Below, piece by piece: positions 1 through 11,779 of a stretch of DNA of 64,000 nt. This DNA is from Albifimbria verrucaria (lineage: Eukaryota; Ascomycota; Sordariomycetes; Hypocreales; Stachybotryaceae): NCBI GenBank assembly GCA_020081605.1, contig JAHREC010000062.1, positions 4,273,758 to 4,337,757 of the forward strand. Reading direction: 5' to 3'. Numbering within the stretch: position 1 is the stretch's first letter; each line of letters starts with the position of its first letter. The notes beneath the pieces were generated by a model, which searched no databases, had not been told where the DNA came from, and was given only the letters and a program-made list of their open reading frames with translations. A program made the translations under genes and the position numbers.

Positions 1-270
1 CTATGAGATGTTGGCTTGGCATCGTGCGATCAACTATGCCAAGGGTTCCCGACCGAGATGGAACCCACGCAAGCCTGAATAGGCCTTAGGGGTGGAGACA
101 AGAAAAATACAGGAGTATAATTGCGAACCATTATGTTTTGTATTTCAGAAACTAGGGAAAAGGCCGAGCCTATGACTCTGCTTTCGCTGATTTACGGATT
201 TGGGTATACATACAGAGTATATGTGACCACTAAATTGTACACATGGCATCAATTACTTCGTAAAGAAACA

Positions 271-926
271 TTACTCTTTTTGTCTTCGTGACTTTTCAGG
301 ATTTGCCAGAGCCTCGGCATTCCAGCGGGGATCCTGGCTCTCCTGTACAGGAGCCCAACCGAGTTGGATCTGCTCGGTCTCAGCATCGCATTCGAGGGCA
401 AGGATAAACAGCTGCATACGTACCTGCATCGTCTTCTGATCCCAGTCCTTTGTGAAGCTCCGTATTTTCCCTTCCTCCACTTCAAAAATCGCTGCAGCGC
501 TCCACCGCGCGTGCTTCCCCGTTGCCTCAATGCCTTTGTACGGCTTGCCACGGTGGCTGCCCTCTGCTGTGTAGCGCAGCAGCACATGGCCGTCCTTGGC
601 CCACGCCTGGTCGAAACGAATTATGTGAAGATCGTTCACGCTAGCCATGACGACAGAGTGTGATTGCGCATAGTCCATTGGTGTTTCGCAGCCTGGGAAT
701 GTCGCTGGACCCCAGAACCAGCTGTCCGGGTGACAGAGGTGCTCGACGGATTGAGCGCCAGTATTATCCGTGGGTGAGTAGGCAATTGCCATGTATTCTT
801 TACACAAGTTGATGTTTTTCTGTGGGTGTTAGCGCGCGGTAGCTCTCACTGGGTTACTCTACCAACCTCCTCTTCTGGTGTTTGGCTGGTCGTCATGACC
901 GATTCAGGATATTGCCGGGGCGCCAT
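271..926 (-). CDS. SnoaL-like (NTF2-fold) protein
   Basis: Two exons on the minus strand: 926-867 and 819-271, joined in phase 0 across a 47-bp intron with a GCTAAC branch site 8 bases before its CACAG acceptor; the donor is GTTGGT. The product is about 202 residues without a signal peptide. The segment reading GSHRGKPYKGIEATGKHARW followed by a short acidic strand (IFEVEEGKIRSF) is the SnoaL-like polyketide-cyclase/NTF2 pattern; the short N-terminal exon ends in acidic residues that run into a helix typical of the fold. Such small cone-shaped proteins act as cyclases, hydrolases or isomerases, and the substrate cannot be read from sequence. ATG at 926 is preferred because the downstream frame has no suitable ATG before conserved sequence. 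No operon-like neighbour. Confidence 0.75.
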
Positions 927-1552
927 GATAAAGACAATGTGTTGCTACTCTCTGCTTGAATTGCTGTATGTTTTATGCTGAAATGAAGCTCAGAAAACGG
1001 ATGAACTTCACAGTTGTACGGTGCACCTCGAGTCGTGACATCACACAGGGTCATCGATCGACAGGTTACCGATTCAGTGGGCCAAGGTTGACATATGCAC
1101 TGCATCGAATCAGGGATCACTAGTTGGATCCAGAGTCGGTATGGATGACTTGGAATAAGTTGTCGTTGGCCATTTCTTGGGAAAGGATAACTTTTGAGCC
1201 AGTGTTACTAGGTTGTATCTAGTACGATTTTACACAACATGCATGTTAGCCATTGTGACTACTGCCACAATCAATCGAGCCATAAGTTGTTTAGCACGGC
1301 CACGATTAGCAGATCAACGTAGACGATATGGCAAGGAGAGACAGCATGCAACAATATCTAGAACTTGTAACTGTGCATCTTCACTTCATGAGTCCATTCA
1401 AGTACCATAAAAGATATGTTTTTAGTCTCATACCTCAATTAAGCTACTTGAGAAATGCCACAACGAATGATTTCATACCCTTCCCTGTTACTCCCCAGCC
1501 GGGTATTGCTTGGCGTGGTTACGTAGCCCCAGAATGATCAATCTTGGGATGT
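927..1552. other. Intergenic, no gene seen
   Basis: Only short ORFs without recognisable composition, splice pattern or family motif. It separates the SnoaL-like gene from the 3' end of the F-box gene. Confidence 0.5.
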
Positions 1553-2835
1553 CTATCTCAGATTAATGAGGTCAGATAGCAATTGAACATCTAAGCGTGT
1601 GCGTTGTTGTTGATGAACTTCTGTTATGGCTTGATCCCCAAATCTCCGCGACCCATAATGGGTCATTCCACTTAGTTCGCCACTGTGTTTTTCAGCCGTG
1701 ACAACGTAAACATGTTCCAGATGAGGGACCTTGTTACCAATACGCAGGACTAATTCCTTCGCCTGGCACACAGGTCCTCATAGAGGGTTGTTTGATTGTC
1801 CAATTCTGTCAAACCAGGATCCTGTTCACCTAGTTTGACCAGGAATAGATGTTGAGGAGTCCAGTGCATCAGACTCAACACAAATATCCTCAGTTCCCTC
1901 CTCCAGTTCAGCGATTGAGTAAGGACAATCAAAAATTCTTCCTGTGAAATCTCAGCTTTGCAAGTGATGTGTTATTTCGAGAACTTACAATCTTCTGCTC
2001 AGTATCACCCTGGTATTTTATGGCTGGCGCATCGAAGATAAGACATTTAAGCGACTTGAAATTGTCCACAGCCCGAAGAATCCGACCGCTGACAAGAGTT
2101 TGAGTGCTGAAAGACCCACCATCTCTGAGGTACAAACTACGCAATCCTCCATGGTTGGTTTCAAGTCTCTCCATTGCTAAAGGCCCAGGTGAGGTTGGCT
2201 CAATGATTGGACCTGTTTCTCGATAAACCCGTAGCTTGCGACAGTTCTCTATGACAACAGAAGCAGCCTTATCTTGACCATAAAAGTCTAGATATTGGAT
2301 GTCCCACTTGTTGATCGTTGTGAATGCAGTGGAAAATTCATCTATCTTGTCGGCCGGGCAAATTTCGGACTCAAAAGAGAGACGTCGAAGCCGAGGCATT
2401 TCGTCAAGGACATTGCCAAGGTCTCGAATCAACTGGACGTAATGATCCCATCCCTGTTGCGCGCTAATGTGTAAGTCGAGGACAAAATCACTGCGTGAAG
2501 AATTAGCGCTGCTACATTGGGCTTATGGGGAAGCGTCGCGCTCACAGAACAACCCGTCGTACTGGAACTGCACGACTGAGGCTCAAATCGGACAAAAGAA
2601 GTTGAAAGTCTTGTTGTGGCCACGTTCCATCATTTCCTTTGTACTCGCCGTGCAATCGAATGCGGTGGAAGGTTCGTCGAAGGAAGAATTTGCGGAATTG
2701 TGTCGAAACTAAACATGCGCGGCGAGCTGTTTCGATATCCGTCAACCAAGCGATTTCAGCCCAAACCTGAGGAGACAGCCTGTAGCAAGGTAGGCGTCTA
2801 CGCCAGCGGGGGCTTTCTCGCCATTCTGTTCGCAA
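1553..2835 (-). CDS. F-box/LRR-like protein, frame broken near 3' end
   Basis: Exons on the minus strand: ~2835-2546, 2490-1989 and ~1940-1750, with continuation to 1553 in another frame. The first intron has donor GTGAGC, a CTAAT branch and CGCAG acceptor; the second has GTAAGT and CACAG. The N-terminal region contains an F-box-like helix set (LSPQVWAEIAWLTDIETARR, then ACLVSTQFRKFF), followed by LRR-like text (LDEMPRLRRLSFESE, LRSLYLRDGG, FKSLKCLIFDAP). Such proteins recruit substrates to SCF ubiquitin ligases. At about 1770 the open frame stops, while the adjacent frame continues with LRR-like sequence (GNKVPHLEHVYVV), implying one base lost. The start is unresolved: no in-frame ATG lies between an upstream stop and the F-box, so a 5' exon is probably missing from this model. 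Confidence 0.6.
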
Positions 2836-4191
2836 GAGAAACTATTGAGAAAGCAGTGGCTACAAGACGGTTGAATAGATGAAGCTGCAACACGTTAGCC
2901 TTCATCGTCACCCTATAAAGAAGACCATACAGGCTGTACTTAACGGGACCTGCGTCTGGGCAATAAATGATGATGGAGTAGCCCTGCATGAATGTGCCCG
3001 AACGATGTGTAGGAGAAAAGATCCTTTGCGTGAAGTGAAGTGCAATTGCTGTCTGGAAAGAGGGTGGGTTTGCAGCGTTGAATGTTGGCAAGCGAGACTT
3101 GCTCAAAATGACGTAGCTGAGCAAACCGCAAACACAAAACACAAAACACAAAACACCAGAAAAGAAAAAGATTTAAGAATAATGCATGAGTCGGTCTACA
3201 GATCAAGTCAGTATTAGGTGTGAATGGACTCAAGCCACTGCGTAGTAACATAATCGCGTTGGTAGTTGCGTTGAGTTCAAAATATCTGTAGCATTAATCC
3301 AAAGGTGCTCCAAGCAGCCAGCAGATGTATCAAAGCATCATCAGATATATCTCCTGTTTAGAATACATGAGACGCCCTATGGAGATTCATTTTTACGTGG
3401 TAATCTAGAAATGTACGGAGGCTCGGCCACAGCGGCGGCGTAGCATTATGCTTACAACACATGAAGGAGGCTACAATAACATATCGCACGTAAACGACAC
3501 CTCTGAACAAACATATTATTAAAATACAAAACTCTCGTGTCAATTATACTGGTGCATTTGGAGCATTGCCTGAGATTGCACGTGCCACGCTCTCTGAGGT
3601 TGACCTTGCCCGTGCTGCAGATACTTGTAACAATGGCTACTATGACCCTGACATAGCCAACCTTATGTGATGGTGATATTGACCTGCTTGTATCGTTTTT
3701 TTGACTAACGAGACTGTTCAATTTTAATGGCCATCGCAAACCTGCAACGCACTTTTCCTTAATCTATAATTATCCCCTGTTACGTACAATCCGCATCTTT
3801 ACGGGGAACATCGATGGCACCTCGTGGCACAGCGCATCTCCCGCCTCCGATCCAGCTCTTTAAGCGCATGGAAACCCATAACCAGCAAAGATTGCCTCAA
3901 ATATGCAGATCCCATCCGAAAACGTTCCAGAGAGTGCCTCTTTAGGCTGTCGGTGCGTTCAACGCCCTTCGAAAACGGAGATACCTCCACAACACGGAGA
4001 ACCCATCAGTCTTGACAACGAACTTCCCCGACATCATCAACTTCTTCACCAAATTATCGCGAGGATGCTATGACCTGGTTTGACCGAGCATTGTCGATTG
4101 TAACCTCGCAAGCTCGACACGTATTTGCTTAGAGCAATCTGGTTTCATTTACACCATCCCGCTGTCAAACGCAAGACTTTTCGCGCTCATC
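2836..4191. other. Intergenic, no gene resolved
   Basis: May contain the 5' exon of the F-box gene and the promoter of the rhodopsin-domain gene. Apart from the small tandem repeat at 3132-3156 I see no supported feature. Confidence 0.4.
3132..3156. repeat. Short tandem repeat, ACACAAA unit
   Basis: Three exact 7-bp units ACACAAA followed by a partial unit. Probably a simple-sequence tract without function. Confidence 0.7.
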
Positions 4192-5408
4192 ATGGCCACT
4201 CTCACGGACAGCGCACGTCGGAATTTCCACACATGCATAATTATGTTAATTCTCACAACTATCTCAGTTTTCTTGAGATTCGGCGTGAGAAAATACATAT
4301 ATGGAGAACTGATCGGCTCAGATTGGCTTTGTCTATTGTCCCTGCTACTTTTCGGGGCACATTGCGGTACCATCATCAGTTGTAGGTTTGGCTCCAAATT
4401 GAATTTGTACTACATCTATCGAATTAATTGAGTGCTCATATCAAAATAGATATTTTCAACGTCTCTGGCTTCCACGCGTTAGAAACAAACCCGGAATTCG
4501 GTGCTGACGAGTGGCGCAAGATAATGAAGGTGTGCAATGCCAAATATCTTATGAGTAGACTCATATACTAACGTCTTGGTTGGACCTCATATGCACTAGA
4601 AATTCTTTTCGGTTGTATCATCACTGCGGCCAAACTGAGTGTGCTCTGGCTGTATCACACTATGTTTGCTGTGGATCGAAAGTTCCGCAAGGTCAATTAT
4701 GCCACAGTGGCTCTGTGCATTCTCTGGTTCATCATCATGACATTTGTCATTGTGTTTCAATGCAGTCCAGTCAATGCCCTGTGGACGGAACTCGATCCTG
4801 CAGAGCAGCTCCATTGTCATGAGCCACAACGTCTACTGCTTGGATATGAAACAACGAATCTCTTCCTTGACATTCTAGTACTTTTCATACCAGTCTGGGT
4901 GGTGCGAAAGCTTCAATTACCACCAGCTAAGAAGCTTAGTGCGATAGTCGTTTTCTTGCTGGGCATCTTGTGAGTCACGCACTCTGCCAATCTGTGAGTG
5001 TTTCTGACGTCTTCAGTGTATGTGCAGCTAGCATAGTCAGGCTTACCGCTCTCTACAACGTATATGATCCTTCGGCACCAAGTGAGTAATATACCTTTAA
5101 GAACTTAAATAGATGCTGAGATAAAGACAGTCAATTTTGCACCAGCCATTCTGTGGTCCACAATCCAACTCGGCACGGCCATCGTCTGTAGTTGTTTGTC
5201 GACGCTAGGGCCAATTGTTTCAATGATTATGAAATATTTCACAAAGCATCTGACACCACAGGCTAGCAAGATAGGCACCAAGACTTCAGAGACGTCCGAG
5301 ACAGATACATCACAGAAGCCCGGTAGCCGGGGAGCATCAGTTCAGAACTACGGGCAACGAAGCAATGGTGTGATCACTGGTAGTAATATAGCGACTGATA
5401 TACCATGA
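4192..5408 (+). CDS. Fungal rhodopsin-domain (Pth11-type) membrane protein
   Basis: Five exons: 4192-4378, 4450-4554, 4600-4969, 5017-5081 and 5146-5408, 990 nt in all and open throughout, giving 329 residues. Introns are 45-71 bp; the second carries a perfect TACTAAC branch, and the third and fourth start GTGAGT. The product is an integral membrane protein with about seven hydrophobic segments: two in exon 1 (IIMLILTTISVF and LCLLSLLLFGAH), several in exon 3, and one in exon 5. Motifs of the family are LFGCIITAAKLSVLWLYHTM, a loop with CSPVNALW and a helix ending IPVWVVRKLQLPPAKK. The tail after ~280 is Ser/Thr-rich. There is no CFEM domain. Family members are plasma-membrane sensors or secondary-metabolism-associated proteins; ligand unknown. 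No frame damage, unlike many neighbours. Confidence 0.8.
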
Positions 5409-6122
5409 AGAACAGTCGGGGAAATCGGACTCGCTCTTGGATTTGCGAAAACTAATGGTCTACCCAATATGACATAAATGCTTTCGTCATCACGGGTTGT
5501 GTATTGTATCATTCTATTGAGATGAATATTTAACAGTTGAAGTTTATTTATGGTGCTAAATACAAGTGCTAATTGGGTTCATAACGGTACCTGGCCTCTT
5601 CTGTCATGTTATGTTGTAAATATTAGAATGGGCCAACTTCTACCTGATATCCATGTTGCATGCCTGCTAAACAAAACTATCCCAACCCGTATTTCAGGCA
5701 CAACTCTTTAAATTTCATATAGAACAATTACATCGGTAACTTTTATACCCGCTATTTCTTTTGCAATTCCCTCCAGCTAGGGAAAAGGAGGACTGCTGAC
5801 TTGTCGCTTCGCATCCGAGATGAGGTCGATACACAGGCTTGACTGTTTCGGCAGCACTACAGACAAGACTTTCAACTTCTCGTCATCGGCCCGCGCGGCA
5901 ACGGAATCTACCCTGCCTATCTATACCTCCTATTTTGGCTCAGTAAACTTGCCAATGGAACTAAGATTGAGCCAAGAGACATAGGTAAATTGTTCAGTCA
6001 TTCCTAGTCACTAGAGTCAGGCAGAATAGATAAGCGGGATAACGAATGAGATTCAATAAGACCAGACGAAAAGAGAAAATATCTTTTGTCTCTCATACTG
6101 TAATGACTATTCTCAGCGAAGT
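5409..6122. other. Intergenic between convergent genes
   Basis: AT-leaning sequence between the 3' ends of the rhodopsin-domain and GMC genes; no ORF or repeat supported. Confidence 0.5.
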
Positions 6123-8096
6123 TTATGAGCCATCACCAAGCCGCAAATCTCGGATCAAAAGGTCTGCAGCTTTTTCACCCACCGCGAATGCCATATTACT
6201 CGTGTTAGCACCGATATTCTGAGGCAGAATACTCAAATCTGCGATCCTCAACTTCTTAACTCCATGGACTCGTAAGCTGGAGTCTACAACACCCATGTCA
6301 TCTAATTCACCAATTTTGCAAGTACCTAAGGAATGCCACATAGTCCCAATGTTCCCACGCAGCCATTTTTCGATTATTTCGTCATCTTCAGGTGAGTATT
6401 CGATGTCTATCACATCTTTGGCAAGTGGGCCATCGATGTCGACAATTGCAGCTTTGGAGTTTGTTGGGAATGGCGGATGCCCCAGAGCCACCTCACCACG
6501 ATACACACTCATTCTTCTAGCAAGCTTTCGCTGCTTCTTATAAGCCCACAAATGCATCTTAATGTCAAGTGGATCAGTCAAGTATCCCGTCTTAAAGTCG
6601 AGGGGATCATTGATCTTTGCCCCTGTAATATGGACATGCCCCCGTGAATAGGGATAAGGTGCAAACTCTCCCACTGAATAGTATTGCCCAGGAGAAACCA
6701 GGGACGGGTCTAAAATAAATCTGGAAAATGTCAGCTGTATACTGTCCTGTTGATGGAGCTATCATCATACCCATTAATCCCTGTGAACAAAGTTAAAGGA
6801 CGATCTGGCTTATCCTTGAAGTCGCGATTCCACATTTTTTCGAATTCTGGGCCAAGGGCAGCAACTTCGGCATCTGTGGGTCGGACCTTTGCGGCTAGAT
6901 CAACTGCGTTCCAACCTAATAGGCTATCGTTATCCTTAATCAACCGCTCAACATCTTGACGACCCGAAAGCAATCCATCTAAAGTCTCGCTAGGAAGCAA
7001 GCTAGACTTGTAGGGTATCCGTACCCTGAGTGGTCAAGGTATTCATGCCCCACGCTAGGAACGTTTGCTTCGATTTGAACTCCAGCCGCAATCAGGACGT
7101 TTGATTTGCCGATACCAGACCTTTCCATAAGTAGGGGCGTACCAATACCTCCACAAGACGCTATTATTGTTCTTCTCGCTTTCAAGCTTCGAGTAGATTG
7201 GTCAGAAGGCGGGAAGTCAGGGTTATGCCTAAATTCTACCCCTATTGATGTCTTGTTGTCGTCAAATAGGATACGAAGAACCTCAGTCTCGACCAGTACA
7301 TATAAGTTGTTGTGTTTGCCGTCTTGTAGGAGAGGATGAAGGTAACTAGATGCGGCATCAGATCGTTTGCCTTTTGGGTTTATGTATCTTCTGGCTCGTT
7401 CAACAGAGTTGACCGATTGTAGAGTTTGAAGATCACTTGTCTCAGACCATCCTAGTGCTCGTGCAGCAGAGATATAGTCTTCTTCAAATCTAGGAGCACA
7501 ATAGGTGCCCTGAGACACTTCTATAGGTCCTCTGGAGCCGTGGACTTGGCTGGCATCAGGACCATGGAAAGTCTCCAGCTAAAGAACGACGTTCAGCGAA
7601 GTGGGTGGATGAGAATGATTAAAAGACATAAAAATACCTTTCTCAAAAACGGTAACATATCGCCTGCGCTCCACCCTGGTAGGCCCCAAGAGTCCAAATC
7701 GGATTTTTGAGGCCGACTATAGATCATGACATTGACGGAAGAACCTCCGCCAAGGACCCGACCTGCTGGAATAACTAGCGATCTACTGTTGATATTCGAC
7801 TCATTTTGACTCTTATACCAGTGAAGTAAGTCATTATTTGGTACCAGATTTGAGACATACAATGCCGGAATCTGGACGCCAGGTTTATCATTGTTTGGGC
7901 CGCTCTCGATGAGTAGAATTACGAGGCTTGGGTCGGCTTCAGCCAATCTTGACGCAACAACGCAGCCTGAAGTACCTCCTATTAGAAAACATTGGCATAT
8001 AGTATCCTTAAAAGTGCAAATGAAGCCGAACTCACCACCGGCGATGATTATATCTACTTCCGATAAGTCCTCAGGGAGTCTCTTGTAAAGCCCCAT
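6123..8096 (-). CDS. GMC-family FAD oxidoreductase (choline/alcohol dehydrogenase-like), one-base break
   Basis: Exons on minus: 8096-8036, 7978-7638, 7578-6771 and 6720-6123. Introns are 57, 59 and 50 bp with GTGAGT, GTATTT and GTATGA donors. The product (~602 residues) has no signal peptide. The Rossmann motif GGGTSGCVVA is rebuilt exactly by the first splice; the second GMC signature lies around RVLGGGSSVNVM; the C-terminal catalytic region has GTMWHSLGTCKIG and a conserved NIGANTSNMAFAVGEKAADL end. It should oxidise an alcohol using FAD; substrate unknown. Near 7024-7026 a run of three C (G on minus) appears one base short: the frame shifts but the family block VRIPYKSSLLPSETLDGLLS continues in the next frame. 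Adding one base makes the total 1809 nt. A 35-bp intron there is possible but unusually short. Confidence 0.8.
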
Positions 8097-8818
8097 TGCT
8101 TACCTCAATTAGTCGATAGGCGCCGCGAAGAGGTTTACTGTTTGGATTCGATCAAACAAATTGTATGAGTGGAAGAGACAACGTGAGGAGAAGTCGAGTC
8201 AAAAGAGGGGAAGCTGACTGACATGTTGGTAGTTGGTTGTTGGTCCTAAAGATACAGTGCATCTATGTGTTGCATGTTATAAGCAACTAATATGATCAAA
8301 TGAATCCTGATTGCGTTGGAAAATTAAAACAGAGATTGGTCTGTATAGACAGACAATAGAATAGGAACATTATCCAATCGTACGAGGCTGCTTGCTGACA
8401 ATTGAATATCTAGGTGAGCAACGGCCCTGCCTCCGACTTGTGGAATGACGTAGCTCCGCGAGGTTCTACAATTAACAAGTGACCCAAGAAGCTTTGGCGT
8501 TGCATGTAAAATCATAAGCCAGTAAAGCATTTATCCCCAGCCAAGAGAAAACTCAAGCCATTGTTCCGAGGATGGCAGTAGATGAGGGAAGGAAACATGT
8601 AATACAAACAATGGTAGCGTATAAGCCTGCAAGTATCCGAGGTTGCTTAAAGCCAGATTACACTGGAATATGAACATATATGAGATCACTACATTTGTTT
8701 GCTTTCCATAGCAACATCTTAGGAACAGGTTGATACCATCGGGAACATTCAACGAGAAATATTCAGTTCAAAACTGTGTAAGCCGGGAAAATCCAATACA
8801 AAATTACTATTCAACACA
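8097..8818. other. Intergenic, promoter of the GMC gene
   Basis: No coding evidence; contains the upstream region of the GMC oxidoreductase and the 3' side of the HET gene. Confidence 0.5.
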
Positions 8819-10799
8819 CTAGCAGAGCTCAAATACTATTTCAAGTGGGTTTGTTTGAAAAAATTCACCCTTCATGATGCCGTCGACATAAGCGTCCCCA
8901 AGAAAAAGGAACTGGTCACCAGAACGGCGTAAGACAATTGGTGAAGGAACGTCCCACATCAAAGTGACAATATCATCTGGTTTCACTGTGTCCCTTGCAA
9001 TACCAAGCATCCCTTTGGCTGTTTTGAACAACGTCCGACCATTCAGGTCAGGCATATCTTCCCAAAATCTTAGAACCAACTTTTCCTCATCTGACAAAGT
9101 TCTTTCTGAAGATTCATCGTTTGACTCTGAGTCTGACTCTGAGTCTTCAGAGTAAGGGTCTGACTCAAACTGAGCAATTACTTTCTTCACAATGGTTGGT
9201 TCAAGAGGTTTACCACGAAATATTAGCCGAGCAAGTTCCAATACCTCAAAGCTGATGTCTTTCTCGGCAGAAAACTCTTCTGAACGGAGATCCTCGAATG
9301 TGAGTGTGACGGTTCTCCAGACATAATTCTCTTGAGAAGTTGATTCAGTGCCAAGGCCAACAAAATCAACCACATGACTTCCAATCCGAACAAACATCTG
9401 GAGGGTGTCATCAAAACCAACCACTTCCAACTCCCAAATTTCATCTGGGAGAGGTGGCATGACTTCTGTTACTATGTCGACCACACAGCCACGTCTATGT
9501 AGAATCAGTGGGTTTTCTCCAATTGCTGGAGGCATTTGACTTCCTGGAGCACCTCTAGATGCTGAAGCCTTGCAATAGTAATTGATAGCCTCAAGCTCAA
9601 GTCCTTCCTTTCCAATTTTTTCATAATCCGGGGCCCATGATGGTAGGCCGGGGCTGCTACTCGGCTGCAGCTCGTCCATGGCAAACGTATCTTCCCAATC
9701 ATCATCCGCGCTGGGTGGATCGTTGTCAATAAAAGACTTGGTTGCGCGTGCAAATACTTCTCCTACTGATTGGGAGTAATCCGCTTCTAACTTGAAGGTT
9801 TCACGCTCCTTTACAATGCTCAGAACCCCAAACACAAGATCTCGGGGTCGGTTGCTAGATAGCGGACTCCGAATGTTGAACCAACCCCCAGAAGAACATC
9901 AGATAGACTGGGTTTGAGGTCATTCCCACGAAGTGATGCCAAGTGCAGTGTGACTGACGGATAGTACAACTCGTCCAAACCACCACAAAACGAGGGGCAT
10001 CGAAATCTCCAAAAATTTCTGAAAAATTCATAAAGATGTCAATCACTTCTTGGAAGTACTTGAAGGGTATTGATTTATCCCCACACATGAGGATCGCATC
10101 TTGAGCCAAGGTAATCTCCTGCACAATCCATATTCGTCGCCAGAATGGGCGGTCGAAAATGTCCCTTAGTCCGTCTAGCAAGGGATAGTTTTCCACTGAA
10201 CGGTCAGCCTTATGCCGACGCAGTCGTGGTTCATTGTATAGATCGTAAAGAAACCGGACGGGAGTGTAGTGTTCAGTGATCATTTTCTTATTCGAGAGAG
10301 CGGTATGTAACTGACGAGTGACGCGTTTCTTTGTCCACTTTTTGAAACCTTTCAGATCAACGAAAATTTTGTGACCGTATTCACGCAAAAGTCCCATAGC
10401 CAAAGCGGTTCGTGCGGAGCCTGAGCCAAGCCAAAGATGAACTTGGGCGGCATTGCCATAAATTTGGCTCATGGCGTTGACCTGCCATGCTTTTTCAACC
10501 TCATCGGCTTGATTGATGCAAATAGAATCAACCCACAGCCAGAACTGAGATTTCTGACGCAGAATCTCCCGCAAAAACATTATGAGATTTTGGGAGACAG
10601 CTTTGGTTTGCCCATTGACTATTATCTGCTGCATGTCTTTGGGATCGCCCCAAACGTAAGATAGAGCATGGTATGCCACCTGATCGTTAGCTGATACGTG
10701 GCGAAGTTCCAAAGTCAGGATTTCAGCGTCAGTGTGACAATCAAGACGAATGAGTCTGAATTCACTTTGCTGCTTACTGATAGGTTTATAAGTTAACAT
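8819..10799 (-). CDS. HET-domain protein, two one-base breaks
   Basis: Apparently intronless on minus from ATG 10799, ~660 residues once two breaks are allowed for. HET hallmarks are in order: YHALSYVWGD (about residue 45), FWLWVDSICINQ (~90), YGNAAQVHLWLG and RIWIVQEITLA. The second half carries the usual HET tail with an acidic Ser/Asp/Glu stretch (about 9100-9150) and a terminal FLFLGDAYVDGIMKGE block. HET proteins trigger heterokaryon incompatibility or immune-like cell death. Breaks: one T short in a T run near 10011-10026, and one C short at 9844-9847, exactly where the family motif TDPRDLVFGVL crosses frames. With two bases added the length is 1983 nt. Either a consensus error or a recent pseudogene. 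Confidence 0.75.
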
Positions 10800-11779
10800 T
10801 TTCTCGACGTTGATGGGAAGAAGAAAAAGACGTTTACAGATTTTCTGCTACTGGTAGTTTGTTTTGTGCGTCAGCTTAGTAGGCTATATGACCCTGCTCT
10901 TGCGACCCCTTGTAAGTTCTCATTAGTGATATTATCGATGCCGTCCTGATCACGTAATGTAATTATACTGGTTTTCCATCGTTACTGGCCTGGGGTATTC
11001 ATCATCTTCAAGTTGTCCCAATCACTGAGCAGTTAGAAAAGACCTCTTAAAGTAAAAAACATAATTTGGCTGTAGAAATATCGGATAAATCCCAATTCGA
11101 GGAGTTCATTAATTGCCATGTTATGAGAGGAAGCAAGATAGAGAGTTTGGGTCAATGTAGGTCGAATACCTAGCTAATACTGTAATAAGGAATCTGAGGT
11201 ATGTCGTGTCAGTTGAACCCATCACAGCCATATGGCTCGTGGCTCAAGGGTCCTTGGAATGGAGAGCAAACGACTCAAACTGCCCAAACCGCACAAGATA
11301 ATGCGTGAAAAGAATAACAAGTTAGGAATCAGATGTGTTGTTGCAGTGTAAAATTCATCTAAGGTAGAATTGATATTATGCTTGTGTTTTTCTGACCTAT
11401 TCATGTTCTTCTTTACTTGCCGTATAATCATCTACTTGCAAGCCAAGGTCTCGTTGATTTGTGATCCTCCTTAATCACTTCTTGCTTGCTCAGACCTTAT
11501 GCACTCTAATTTCTGTGCCACGCAGGTAAAGAGCACTGAGACTCAGCCCCATTATGGTCTTGACATTCAGCTGCGGAATTACGCCGCTAAGCGGCAGGGC
11601 TTTTTCTATTTTGTTTTATTTGACGCCATGGAGCACAAGGCTGATCAGGCGCATTAATGAGGTGACTAATCAGCGGAGCATCTGTTTCATGAAGACACTT
11701 GAGCTGTTTTCTTTGTGTATCAATCATACCTTAACTGCCTTGACATACTTACAACGCCATGAATCTCTCCAAGGGCAAG
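10800..11779. other. Intergenic between divergent HET genes
   Basis: Shared upstream region of two HET genes transcribed away from each other. No ORF supported. Confidence 0.5.

Noticed and set aside
3824..4015. 63-codon ORFs on both strands before the rhodopsin-domain gene
   Set aside because: Mutually overlapping, without motif; ATG 4192 with its splice pattern explains the gene better.
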